Below, piece after piece: positions 1 through 11,900 of a stretch of DNA of 64,000 nt. Below the pieces are notes generated by a model. That model was given only the letters and a program-made list of their open reading frames with translations. It was not told the DNA's origin and made no database searches. The stretch's first letter is position 1. Each line of letters begins with the position of its first letter. Both the position numbers and the translations under genes were made by a program. The DNA is from Diploscapter coronatus (lineage: Eukaryota > Nematoda > Chromadorea > Rhabditida > Rhabditidae), in NCBI GenBank assembly GCA_964036155.1, contig OZ038422.1:30093201-30157200 (forward strand), given 5' to 3'.

Positions 1-131
1 GCGAGCTCAAGGTAAAGAGAATATCTTCGGGAAAGGAGTTAATGTTTTGATGTTCAGCAACACATCAAGAGTTACGCAGGACCCGAAACTATTAAGATGC
101 GAGAAAGGGCAGCCACATCTCCCCATCTTCG

Positions 132-3100
132 ATGTCGGTGTGCACGAGTTCGCGACCGGCCAGAGGCGTCAACATCGACTCCATCATCGACCGCAAGCAG
201 AGCTGGAGGGCGATGAACTACTACGATCAGAGCACTCCGATGGCCTACCCACTGCTGTTCCCCTACGAAGAGCGTAAGACATTTCACTTTTCATTATCGT
301 GAAATATCCAATTCATATTTTATTTCAATTGAGAAAATTCCCCTTATCAATATTATATAGTAGAAGTAATCACTCTTTTGAATCTGCCAGCCGAAGACTG
401 GCAACTAGAACGACGAGCGAGCAGGCACGAAACGTCCGCTCCGCACGTCATTCTAGTATTTAACTTATGAAATTAGACATCTTTCTATATCTACTCTAAA
501 ATTAGGGAAAAAATTTATAAAAGTATTCAATGTTTCCCTAGTGACCCTTTTTGACATACCTCTTACGGATCTGTCTCCTCTGCCTTCCCACAAAATTTCA
601 CGCTGGTGCCCTCTCTGCAGCGTTCTGCATCCTTGTCTGAAACCTAAAATTCCCAAACCTAAAATTCGAGTCGATTGAAGTTTCAACCCACCACTTCTAG
701 CTACAGACAAGCCCGCCTTGCTTCTGAGCAAGTGGGTGAAGCTAAAGCGTCCACTGTTCAACATTTCCGAACTGAAAATTAAATTTTATTTAGAAATTTT
801 TCTAAAAAATCGATGAAATTTGGCTAACAGATGGATGACGTGTAAGGCGGACCTCGAAAATTCTACATTATTTTTGGAGCGCGAAAGAAGTAGAATCCCT
901 GAATATCGATTTTTGAGCTTAAAAATTATTTTTTAATCGATTTTTAAAATTTTTTCTCGATTTTCAGACGTCAAGATGATGTCGTCTTGCATGTTAATCG
1001 TGGAGAAGGAGCCGGACCGCATCGTGCTCTACAACTCACAGCTCAGACACGAGCCGTCGCTTCATCTCGCTGATCCGCTCAAGGCAAGTCATTTTCAAAT
1101 TATTCTAGGTTATTTTTTTCTTAAACTATTTTCATGCTATTTGATTGTGAGTGAATAAGAAGATTTTGATCAAACAAACCCGATGTATCTATGCAAATTT
1201 TCGCCTTGATTTGGTTTGGTCTTCAGGCGTTAAAATGCTCTTTATGGCCTAAAATCATTGCAAGATCGAGTCATTTTCCTTTCTCACGATATTCTAATTT
1301 TTTGTAGAAAAATTGTAGAAACAATTTTTAAAAAAAATCTATCTCTTCGTTTAGGAAACTAGAAATAAAAAAATCGATAATTTGACGAAATTAAAGATTT
1401 TCAGCATCTGAAAATCGGCGACTGGGTTCGCGTGGGGCTCTACTCGAATCTGAACATCGCTTACATCGACCCGATTCCGCTTCAGGATCCGCCCGTTCCG
1501 ACTCGAGTTGTTGAAAGTGCTGTCCAGGTGGGAGTTTTCAAAAATTTATATAAAATGAGGGAAAAGTTTAAAATCCAAAACTTCTCGATAATATAATGTC
1601 TTTGATTAGATTATTTCTCAAAAATGTGTAGTGAAAAGTGAATAAATTTATCGAAAAACTTAGGTTTTTTTTTCGAAAGAAAAAAGTTAAAAATCAGAAT
1701 TTTTCCAGATCCTCTCAACCGTTCACTTCTCGCATCATGAAAGTGCGAAGGCGGAGTCGGACGATTTCGGGCCGATCGGCGTTCGCAAGCAGCTCCGCGT
1801 CAATGCACAGATTCGCGGACAGACGCTCAAGGCTTGGGTCAAGAGGTGCGAAATTTTGTTTTTCTAAAAACAATAAAAAGTATTTTTCATTTTTTTATTT
1901 TATCGATTTTTTATTTATTGTAGTTTCACCTTTTCTGGAAAAAATAGATAGAAAAGAAGAGAATATATGAAAATTACAGTGGACCAGAAAATAAAAGTTG
2001 TTTTTCTTCAGATTGCAAATGCACGAACGCGCGAAGTTGGCAGAGACGCTGTCCAGCCAGCCGATCATGATCTGGGGAGTCATGGAGACGCTCGATGTCG
2101 ACGACCAGAAGATGTGAGCATTTTAGAAGCTTTAGAACATGCTTTATTTTGAATATCATATACACGAGGAATTAGTAATCAGTGCGGCAAATTAGATAGA
2201 TTTTGACTAATTTTTGAAACGCAACTTGAAAATTTTGGAGAAGTTTAAAGGATTTTTAAAAATTTTTACAGGTGAAAGATCCGAATCCGACTTTTGAAAC
2301 ATTGCTGAATATGAATCATTTCTGAAACATAACTTGAACATTTTGGAAAGTTACTCGCATCATTCTCTTTTGAGCAACTAGATTATTTTATTTTATACAT
2401 GTGAAAAATTCAGAACATAGTCAAAGGAATGCTCTAAGTACGGGCATACTTTGAAACATGACGTATCAATTTTGACAATTTGATCTTTCAGTCGCCTATG
2501 CGACAAGCTGACGATGATGTCGCGCAAGGGCGAGCACGCGATGGCGCTCAGCGCGATCGAGGAGAGCGAGGGCGAGGACTTCCTCATCTACTCTCTGCAT
2601 AATGTATGTAAAATTTTTGAAGGCAAAAATTTCAAGACTCAAAAATCGATTTTTCATCAGATCTTATTGATTTCATTACTCTTTGAACGACTCAAGCGCA
2701 GTATGTATTATTTGAAAAGCTGGACCATTTATAAGTATAATTTCTATCCAATAATCAAAAATTTCAATATTTTATAAAATTTTCATTAAACTTTTTCTTT
2801 TAATTTGTTTGTTTTCCAGAACATCGGCGCTCTGATCGACGAGTTCAACGCACTGAAACTCGGCACTCAGGCCAAGTTCGAAACACAGAAAGATGTCAAC
2901 TTCAATGAGGTTTCCCATTTTTTAATTTTTAGGAAAATTGTTACTTTTATTTCGAAAAAATGACGTGCAGGGATGCAGCGATTTATATCCTCATCTGCTT
3001 TATTCCTTCTAAAAATTGCATTTTTGTTAGGTTTTAAACAATTCACATAAAATTACGTAAAAATCATACTATTCAAATGTCAGTTATTTAAAAATGATAA

Positions 3101-6100
3101 AAGTAAACTTCAGAGTCCCGTTTTTGCCGACGAGCACTTCAAGCCATGTCCTCCCGAAAAATACCGTATGCGATACGGTCTGATCACCACGGTGCGCGCA
3201 TATGAAGAATACAGGGTCGCTTTCGTTTGGTAAGTTAGTTTTAGTTTAGTTTTTTTTTTTTTAATTTCTGCAAAAAATTTTTAAGAATTTCATTTTTAGG
3301 TCCCTCGGCTGTTATCCGATGCGCCAGGGCAAGTTGGTCTGGAAAAAAGGCACGCTGGTCGAGGGACAGTGGATCCGATTCTATACGAGGTTCGCAAAAC
3401 TTGAGGAGATATGCTTCAAAAATAAATTGAACTTATTAAAACTTTGAAAAGTCAATACAGTTGTCAGGCTATTTTAAATTCTCAAATTTTCTCTTGAATT
3501 TTTCAAAATGCGCGATAAATGTCCCAAGAATTAGATAAAGTCATAGAGTTGATATGAAGTTTAACGTATATTCGATTTTTCATCTTCCAAAATTGTATTC
3601 ATATCCTTCAAATAGATGATAAAGTCGACAGAAATGTGTGAAGTGGAATTAAAAATTCGTGAAATTTGATTTGAAGTTAGAAGAAAAATCAATGAAATGC
3701 AAATTTCAGACCCTGCGACGACGTGTTCTTCACGCACGCAGAGAAGTGGGAGATGCCAATGAAAATGGGCGAAATCAACGAGGAAGGACTCTTCCTCAAT
3801 GCGGCCGGGGATGGTCCCATCAGGTCGGACAGCAATTCCAAGGCAAGTTTCCTTTTTGAGATTAAAAATACAATTTTCAAGAATTCTGATTTTTTAGGTT
3901 AACCAACACCGCTTCCCGATTTTCTTCCCGGAAGAATACGATCGTCCCGTAGGGTTCGACGTCATCGTTCACACCAGGATTTTGAGGGTATCTTCTTAAC
4001 TTTTCTTTCAATCACTATAAAAGCTGCATTGAAATACCTGAAAATGATCAAATATAGACCATTTTGAAACATAAGCAGAATATTTTGTAAAAACTTTGAT
4101 TTAGACAGGCCAAGTAATGATATTGAATATTGAATAGTAAAATAAGGCAATTTTGAAGCATATTCTTAAAATTTTTATCCCAAAGAAAAATAATTCAGAT
4201 GCGTCTCATGTCGACTCACGCAGAGAAAATCGAGAAATATCCGAATTTTGCGAACCTCGAGCACGTCGGCATCGTCTATGATCCGGATAATCTGCTCAAG
4301 TGGGTCCAATTTTGAAATTTTCTGAGAAATCGCTTTTTAGTTTGTCGTAGTTTAAAAATTAGCGTCGTAATTTTTCACATCTTCAAGTTGGCGGGTTTTC
4401 TAGCAAAGTTTTTGAAAACTCACATTCTCTGACAAGAGATTTCTTTGATGGGAAAATATCTAAATATTTCAAATTCACTATTTTTCATTTTTATAGAAAA
4501 TAAGAAGCTCAGGAATGGCGCGTCCCACACGGTTGTGCTGGAGATGATGACGACCTACGACCAGATCCGTCTGAACGCGATTTGGATGGTCACCGTGGTC
4601 TCGCCCGTCCAGAAGGAGTTTAAACTCCAGGTCGGGAATAAATTGGAAAATTGCAAATCTATTGAATTCTATTGATTTTATTTCAGCTCCCCTACACGCA
4701 AGCACTGGAAAGCTATACGAGGGTTTGTTGAAGAGTTGGAAATTTTATTTATCCATTTTTGTTTTATTTATGACGAAAAGTCAGCACTATAATTGAATAT
4801 GAGAGATTAATCGAATATTTGAAATTTATTTGAAGCATATTTGTTGTTTTCTAGTTTTAGTACACAGCACCTTTAATACACTGAAACGTTGGAAATCGAA
4901 TGGCTTATGAAATTTTTGTGAAACTTATTTTTGATTTTTTTGCCAATATTTTATGACTTTCAACGACAACTCATTACAAAGCAGGTATTCGATCAGTTTC
5001 TTATTCAATTGAAACTTATAAAAAATATAAAACCAAACTTTTTAACCAATTGTATTCTTTCCAGATGGACGCGATCGCTGCGGAATTCCCTCCGAATGAA
5101 AATTTCGATCCGGCCGAGGTAAATCGTCCCATGCAAAAGGGCAGACACTACAGACCTATCAAGGACAGGGTTATTGAACATGTAAGGATTTTTAAACAGA
5201 ATTTTAGTTTTTTTTTGTCTATCGATCTCTTCTATATTTGCTCCCTTGGCCTATTTTATAGCGTTTGATTGAATTGCGGCATCATATTGTGACATGTTTG
5301 AAATTTATGAAATATTTAACAAGTGAAAACTTCATTTTATAGTTGAGTTTGAACTTTTCTCTAAAAATATTATTTTTATGTATTTAAAGAGTAAATTTTC
5401 TAAACTTTATTTTTCAGCTCCGCGCCGCCGGTCAGACTCAGGCCCTTGCCTTGTCGACGTTCTTCCAGCCACGAGTCATCGATGGCGAGTCCCTCACCAA
5501 CAGGGTTGATGGACTCTTCAAGGCCGTAAGATTATTTTCCTTCCAGCAATAATTTGAAAAGACGTTCCTTTCTGAAAGCATGGAACAATTTTCTCTATGG
5601 CTTTTCATAGATTTGTTTTCGTGAATTTTTCTTTGTTACCAGAATATCGGGTATTTCGAGATTCACATTTGTTAAAGAACACTTTCCAGAACGCGGTTAT
5701 CGAGGGCTGCAACAACGACTGTATGTTCATTTGGTGCTACGACAGGGGCATGGCTTGTAGGCTTTAAAATTTCATTTTCAATCCTTGTTGTTGTCAATAA
5801 ATCAAGAACTACAGTTTGGAAAGTTTTTTACTGAATAATAACTAGTAAAATTTTGCATTCTTTCCAAGTCTATATTATTTTTATCTAATCTTAGCTGGTA
5901 TTTCTTTGATTTACGCTCTCAAAAATAGTTGTTAAAGAAAGTTTTAGAACTAAAAAAATCTTACTCGAATATCTCCCTTTGAGCGATTCTGACTCTGGCA
6001 AAGTACGAGGACAAACTGAAGGTGGGCGAGTGCTTCGAGGGCTACTTCTTCATCGCGCCTCAGACGCGACTCCCTCGGTACGACAGCTACGGCAGAGGAC

Positions 6101-7574
6101 AGGTCATTTGCACGTAAGTTAGAGCTTTTTTCTCTTCAAACTATTGAATGCTCGAGGTTTCGAATATTTTATTTTTATGTCTTTATTGTAATGCTAAACA
6201 ATTTGGATAGTGCCTATCAATTTACCCCGAATCTAAATATTTTCTAACATTTATTGAAGTCTCTACTTTAAAAATAGTCGTTTCTTAACTCGATTTCTCT
6301 TGATAAGATGCAATAAACTATCAATTTCTTTAAATCCTTAAAATTTCCTATACCTTGTTCTTTTCAGATTGCGCTGTGATCGTGTCGTGAAGACTGTCTA
6401 TCCACCGTTTCTGTGTTTCGACAAGAATGGACGACTTCACGTAATTCAAATTAATTTTCATTAATTAAAAAATAATATGTTGCCTAAACGTCATTTTTGC
6501 AAACGAATTAAAATGGCAACTCGGAAAAGACATTCCAGAAAAATAGTACGGAAAATGTGGAGAGCAATTTTCCTCACCTCACCTACCTTATACTAGTATT
6601 TGTGTATTGGAATGTCATTTTCGGATAACCAATAAAATTGGAAACGATTTTTCCTATGAAACCAATACATTTTTCAACCACACCATTTCTCCTATACAAC
6701 ATTTTCCCTTCCAGGTTCGCGTGAAGGCGAAATTCCGAGATCCTCGCGAGTACATGGACGACAAGGCGGTCGCCCACAACGAACACTTCGGCTTCATCTA
6801 CGACTACATGGAGATCATGAACGGCGTAAGGCTAATTTTCAGTTTCAAAGAAGTTTCGGAGCTATTTAAAAAGGAAAAAAACGAAAATTTGACGATATAA
6901 TGAAAGTTTTGGTATGAAATTTTAGAATATCACAAATTTACTATTTTTATTGATTGATGTGTTTTGTAGTAGTTTGAAAGGAAAAGGAATTTTGATCGTT
7001 TGACAATGATGAAGGCTTTGCTTCGAATTTCAAAAATAAGAAAATGCCAAAAATTCCAGATTTGATATTTTTCGATGCTATTTCAAATTGAATATCTTTT
7101 CTATCAGTTTGTTAATTACTTCTTCATGCGAGGACATTATTAATCTTCAAAAATACGTTTATTTTCAGAAGCCTCTCCCCGATGACACGGTCTACGTGAC
7201 TGCCTGCAAGGTGAAGGTCAACTGCAACAACGTGATTTCATTCGTCTGGGGATTCTACAAAGTCACTACGGTAAGGGTGTTAATTAGAGAAAGGACAAAA
7301 TACTTCTCGAATGACTTTACTCTTTCCTTATACTTACTTAGTCCATTACTTTTCCTAAGGAAAAAGAATAGTGAAATCATGGTTTTGCATTCAGCTGGCG
7401 GGCGTAGAGATAGCTGTCTCGCATCGTCCCTCGTTCAACATGCCCATGCCGTCCGTGTCTCCCGTCATTCCAGCGCTTTCATCGACCAGCAGCTCGACCA
7501 CTGCGTCATTCCTCCACGCCTCATCAGCTTTCGGACGCAGCTACACAACGTCCATTCAGGGCTCTAGGCTCTAG
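132..7574 (+). CDS. Unrecognised multi-exon protein, about 797 residues
   Basis: I do not recognise the family. Twenty-two exons join in frame: 132-273, 968-1083, 1405-1527, 1709-1845, 2012-2113, 2492-2603, 2820-2909, 3114-3229, 3300-3389, 3710-3842, 3898-3987, 4199-4299, 4513-4630, 4687-4722, 5065-5181, 5418-5525, 5690-5756 (or 5720), 5984-6113, 6368-6440, 6715-6825, 7169-7270 and 7395-7574. The start is the first ATG after a possible trans-splice acceptor ending at 112. No signal peptide or membrane segment is visible. Short stretches recur with a G-W/C-aromatic-basic pattern (LKIGDWVRVGLY, LVEGQWIRFYTR, LKVGECFEGYFF), suggesting several related beta-rich modules. The C-terminus is rich in serine, threonine and proline. 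Introns after 1083 and 3842 use GC donors. The reading frame and G/C-ending codons make it clearly coding; function is unknown. Confidence 0.82.
6529..6616. repeat. Small inverted repeat in an intron
   Basis: The outer bases are GACATTCCA at the left and TGGAATGTC at the right, about 88 bp apart, with weaker pairing inside. It lies in the intron before the exon at 6715. It looks like a hairpin-forming MITE remnant, but I see no second copy here. Confidence 0.4.
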
Positions 7575-8996
7575 ACATGTAGCAATGATTGAGGAATAAT
7601 ATCGACAATCTGGAAACCCCACATGACATAAGCGAAATAGCACACGCGATACATACTCTCTCTCTCTTACCTAATCATACTATTCCACGTATGCCATGGA
7701 TTATACTGTCATGTGATCTCCAGATAGCCAAACATGCTTAGGTATGATAATTTCTTGATGTAGTGTTATTTTTACACGATTTGATTTGTTTTTTTTTTTT
7801 TGAAAATGTACACTTACGTATCGAAAAATATTAGATGTCCTTTTAGATGTTATAAGTTTACATTTTTAAAAAGACGTCCTTGTTATTCGCTATTTTTCAG
7901 GCAAGAAAGATCGTAATCTGGATTCATTCTGTTGATTTGTTATTATTAGTTTAGAGGAAAATTTTTGGACTGGGTACTTTCAAAGGTGAAAAATTATAGA
8001 AAGTATCAAGCTGGCATTTGTTCTAATCTGTTGAAATTGATTCTAGTCGAGCTCTCATTTCAATTGACATTACTATTTCTATCTGAAAGTATTTTCTTAT
8101 CATTGTGATAAACTAGAACGTATTGATTATCTCTAATTAGCCGATTGAAAAATTTATGTTTATTTCCTTGCTAATTTTATTGAAATTCTCATTTCAAGTA
8201 TTCTTGTTCCCAACAACAAAATACCTCATTTTTATTCCTTGGTGGGTATTTTTTCTTATAATTTCTCGAAAATCAGAACTTGTTCAATTTGGTCGAAATA
8301 ATGATAGCCCATCTCGCATATTTTATTGAAATTATGATCTCAAGTATTCTTGTTCCTAAATTATCCCATTATTTATTTCCCTATGGGTATGTTTTACAAA
8401 TTTTTGACAAATTAAAACCTATTTCCTATCTAAAATCGATAATTTGGTTCGATTTTGCCGTCTTTTTAGTTAAAATTATTGTGTCGTATAAAAAATTATT
8501 AACGAGTCCCATGTAAAGTTTATTCTCGAGTTTTAAGTTCCGCCTCCATTCATAAGATTAAAAATCTCTAATATTTTTACTGAACATAAGTTTTTAGATT
8601 CCCCCATAAATAACTTTCACAATAAAAGCACTGATATGATAAGTTATCCGATAAAACTATACTTTGGTTATGCAATAATAAGTTAGAAAATCTTAAAAGC
8701 AACGAATTTTATCTGCGAGTATTTTCCTCCAAAGTAGAAGACATTTTTATATCGAGGATTTTTGTTCAACACCATTTCATAGTCTCTGATCGTATTGATG
8801 AAAATTACTCGCAGTCACTTTTAGAATCAGGTTGTGCGACATATTTCAGTCATTTCATTGACTATTCATAATCATTGATTTAGAATTTGATTGCGAACGA
8901 ATACAATTTTTCCAAGCAAACAAAAAGAAACGAGTAAAATTTGGCAAAATTATTCACAGCCCAAGAAGTTATTCAAACTACTGTAACCCTTTGAAT
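7575..8996. other. Intergenic region between convergent genes
   Basis: This is the 3' flank shared by the unknown + gene and UFL1 on the - strand. It is AT-rich, has no convincing exon, and holds the hairpin at 7608-7725. An AATAAA-like site lies near 8630. Two near-copies of the phrase ATTTTATTGAAATT (about 8176 and 8320) make a weak local repeat. Confidence 0.6.
7608..7725. repeat. Hairpin-type inverted repeat, about 118 bp
   Basis: ATCTGGA and ACATGACA on the left are matched by TGTCATGTG and TCCAGAT on the right, so about 20 bp at each end pair imperfectly around a CT-rich centre. It sits about 35 bp after the stop codon of the upstream gene, so it may lie in the 3' UTR. Confidence 0.5.
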
Positions 8997-11900
8997 TTAG
9001 ACAGGAGGAAGGATTTTAGCGCGAATCGCGTCAATTTGCTCGTCGAGTAGGGACTTGGCCACGTCGTCATCTTTGTTCTTCAACGAAACGACGACCGATT
9101 TTTGGCATTCAATCAGAAGGTCGTACAAATCCTGAAATATTTTCATTTCGAAAAATACAAGTTTCAAAAAGATCATAAAATGAATGTTTTGAATAAGCTA
9201 CATCAAAATGAGAGAATAAGACATGCTCTATTTTCAACCCAATGAAAACAAACGTTCAAGTGAAATTCAAAGAAAGATATCTGATAACCACAAAATCTCT
9301 ACCTTCTCGATGTGTTCTCTGAGGAGGGGGATGAGTTGACTGACGAATTTGCCGCTGGCCATTACGGGCTGATTGTTGCGGACAAAGAGAATGAGAACTG
9401 CTGTGAGCAGGGCTGCTGCCTGGGTGGAAGATGACAACTCCTTGCACAGGTCAGATTCGTAAGAAGCGATCCTCAAAATATAAATAATTAGTTATGCTTC
9501 AAAAGTTTCGTTTATTTGCCAAATGAATTATTTACTCGAGTTGTTTTGAAGAGTTTTCTGTAAGGATTCGAATATGTTTCAGACTTTCCACTAAATTTTC
9601 TGAAAGGTCAGAAAGTTAGTTGGCCAAGTGGATGTTATTTTCGATGTAATTACTGATTCGAAATTCAAAATTCAATTATGTTTCAGACATTTATATAAAC
9701 AGCAAAGTCCGCTCAATACAATACGGCTTTGCATTGGCAGTAAGCAGCCCAAAAATAACACAATTCCATCTATGTTTCAAGTATTTCATAAAAACGGAAC
9801 AAATTATTTCATTTCGATTCTTGTTTCTTTTCTTGCTCGTAAAATTAAAAAAGCACATACACTTCAGCTTTGGTAGTCTTGTCTGGCGATTTGAGTTTGA
9901 GTTGGAACGCGGATGAAATGGACAGATCTTGGGCGACCTCGTGCAGCTTTTCCGCATCACCCTCTTTGACTACGGAAAACAAGGTACGCAAAGAAGACGA
10001 TAAATTCGAGTCCAATTGGGACAACAGTTCTTCGCGTTGCTGAAAATTTGATCTATTTTTAAATAGATCTTCAAAAATAATTTCTCTAAGTTAAAAATTT
10101 TATAAAATGAAAGTTCTTAGTAAAATTGTCGGTAAGTTTGATGTATACAGAAAGTGCAAAAGTGCAAATAACTTTAAACAAAGAACTGACCGATTCCTTC
10201 ATCTGTGGAGGCACATCGATTCCGACCGCGTAGCTCAAAGCGGCCACTGCGAAATCGGCACCGACTGAGCGAAGCAGATGTTGACGGAGATTAGTCGCGA
10301 GCGGGTCTGAAATTTCAAGGTATAATACTGTTTTGTTTCTCAAAAAAGATTTGGAGAAGAGGGAGGTAGGGCTACTCGTGATATTAATCATGTGTGCTCT
10401 GCGTCTCTGCACCCTCCATTACCATTGTACCCCTCGCGAATACACGTCTCACCCTTCTCAGCAAAAGTATTTTTCAAAACAATGGCGGGCAATAGTCAAC
10501 GCATAATTAGTATATTTGGTGTATCATTTGTAATGTTTGTAAAACATGTCATTTCGAGTGAAATATTGAGGTGTCAAGGAAAGTTAATTGTTCAAGACAT
10601 GATTCGATAATTCTTATAGATTTGCTGAAACTTCTAAAATTCAATCTTCTAGCTATATAGATTTAGAAACTACCAGGACATGAATATTTCAATTTTATCC
10701 ATCAAACCTACAAATTAATAATTCAATTCACAACTATATTTGTCTATCTTTAGAAACATATTAAACAAAACCTGACCTGAAAAAGTGGAGCACCCTGCAT
10801 CGAAGACGCAGATGGAGTCGTAGAGATGTTTGATGGACCTCTGCAGGGCCTGAATCGAGTTCTTCTGGCCCTGGACGCTCACTGTCGACTGAGTCGCGAT
10901 CAGGTGGGTCAGCACTGATTGGAATCGTTCTGAGACCTGAAAAACGTCAATCTTTGATTTTTTAGAAAAATAAATAAGTAAAATGAACTTTTTAAAATTG
11001 TCCTGGTATATTTTCTCACATTTCGTCGATAATTCAAAAAATTTCGATATTCTTGATAAATACATGTTTCAAAAACGATATAAATGAAAAGCTGAGAGAG
11101 GGGTAACGACTCAATTGAGTTGATTTGAATGAAATTTTCGAAAATCACATAAACTCGACTAACCGCAGGCTTGATCTCCTCGGCTACCGTATCCAAAATA
11201 TCTTCCGGGACTTCTTTGACTTCCCTGAGCCATTCCTCAGTCTGTATGGGCGACTCCTCTCTCTCTTCCCTGCCGAGCTGCTGTTGCTGCTTCGCCCCGC
11301 CTCCTTTGCCTTTGGCTCCGCCCTTTTTCTTCTTCCCGCCGCCCTCATTCCAGTCATCGTCTTTCTCCGGCTTGACAGATTTTTGAGGCTGCTTCTTTTC
11401 AGATTGAATACGGTCGAGCTGAAATTTGAAAGATCATTATCATTCTATAGCAAAAATGCTAATGTTTCAAAACTTGACAGTTCTTTTCTAAGAAAGCATA
11501 GTTTGTCATCACTCCTCTGGCAAACATTCGTTAATATATCTTTTGAAAAGTAGCGCAATTCTGGCTTTTGTTTTTAAATTCCAACCTCCAATTTTGCTTT
11601 CAGTTCGATTTTCTCTTCGAGAAGTTTGACGATTTTCTGAAGATAGTCCGTGTTGAATAGATAGCCGTTCGCACTGTGGATGTTCTGGAAATAGAATAAT
11701 TTCCTTAAAAACCCACTTTCTCTGGTTTTTATTTTAAAAATTTCATTTCAAAGAAAAGTTTTACATTTTTCTAAAGCAACTTGGAAACTTCAAGCCATGC
11801 GAAATAATGTGAGAACAGATTCTATTCCCTACCATTCCTCACCCTATTTCGCATGGTCTGAGGGCGTGGTTTCTAAATAGCCTATTTTAATAACTTTTCA

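Noticed and set aside
9267..9476. Two overlapping - strand frames at the UFL1 C-terminal exon
   Set aside because: Only the frame RIASYESDLCKELSSS connects in phase with neighbouring UFL1 exons; the histidine- and glutamine-rich frame is a shadow.
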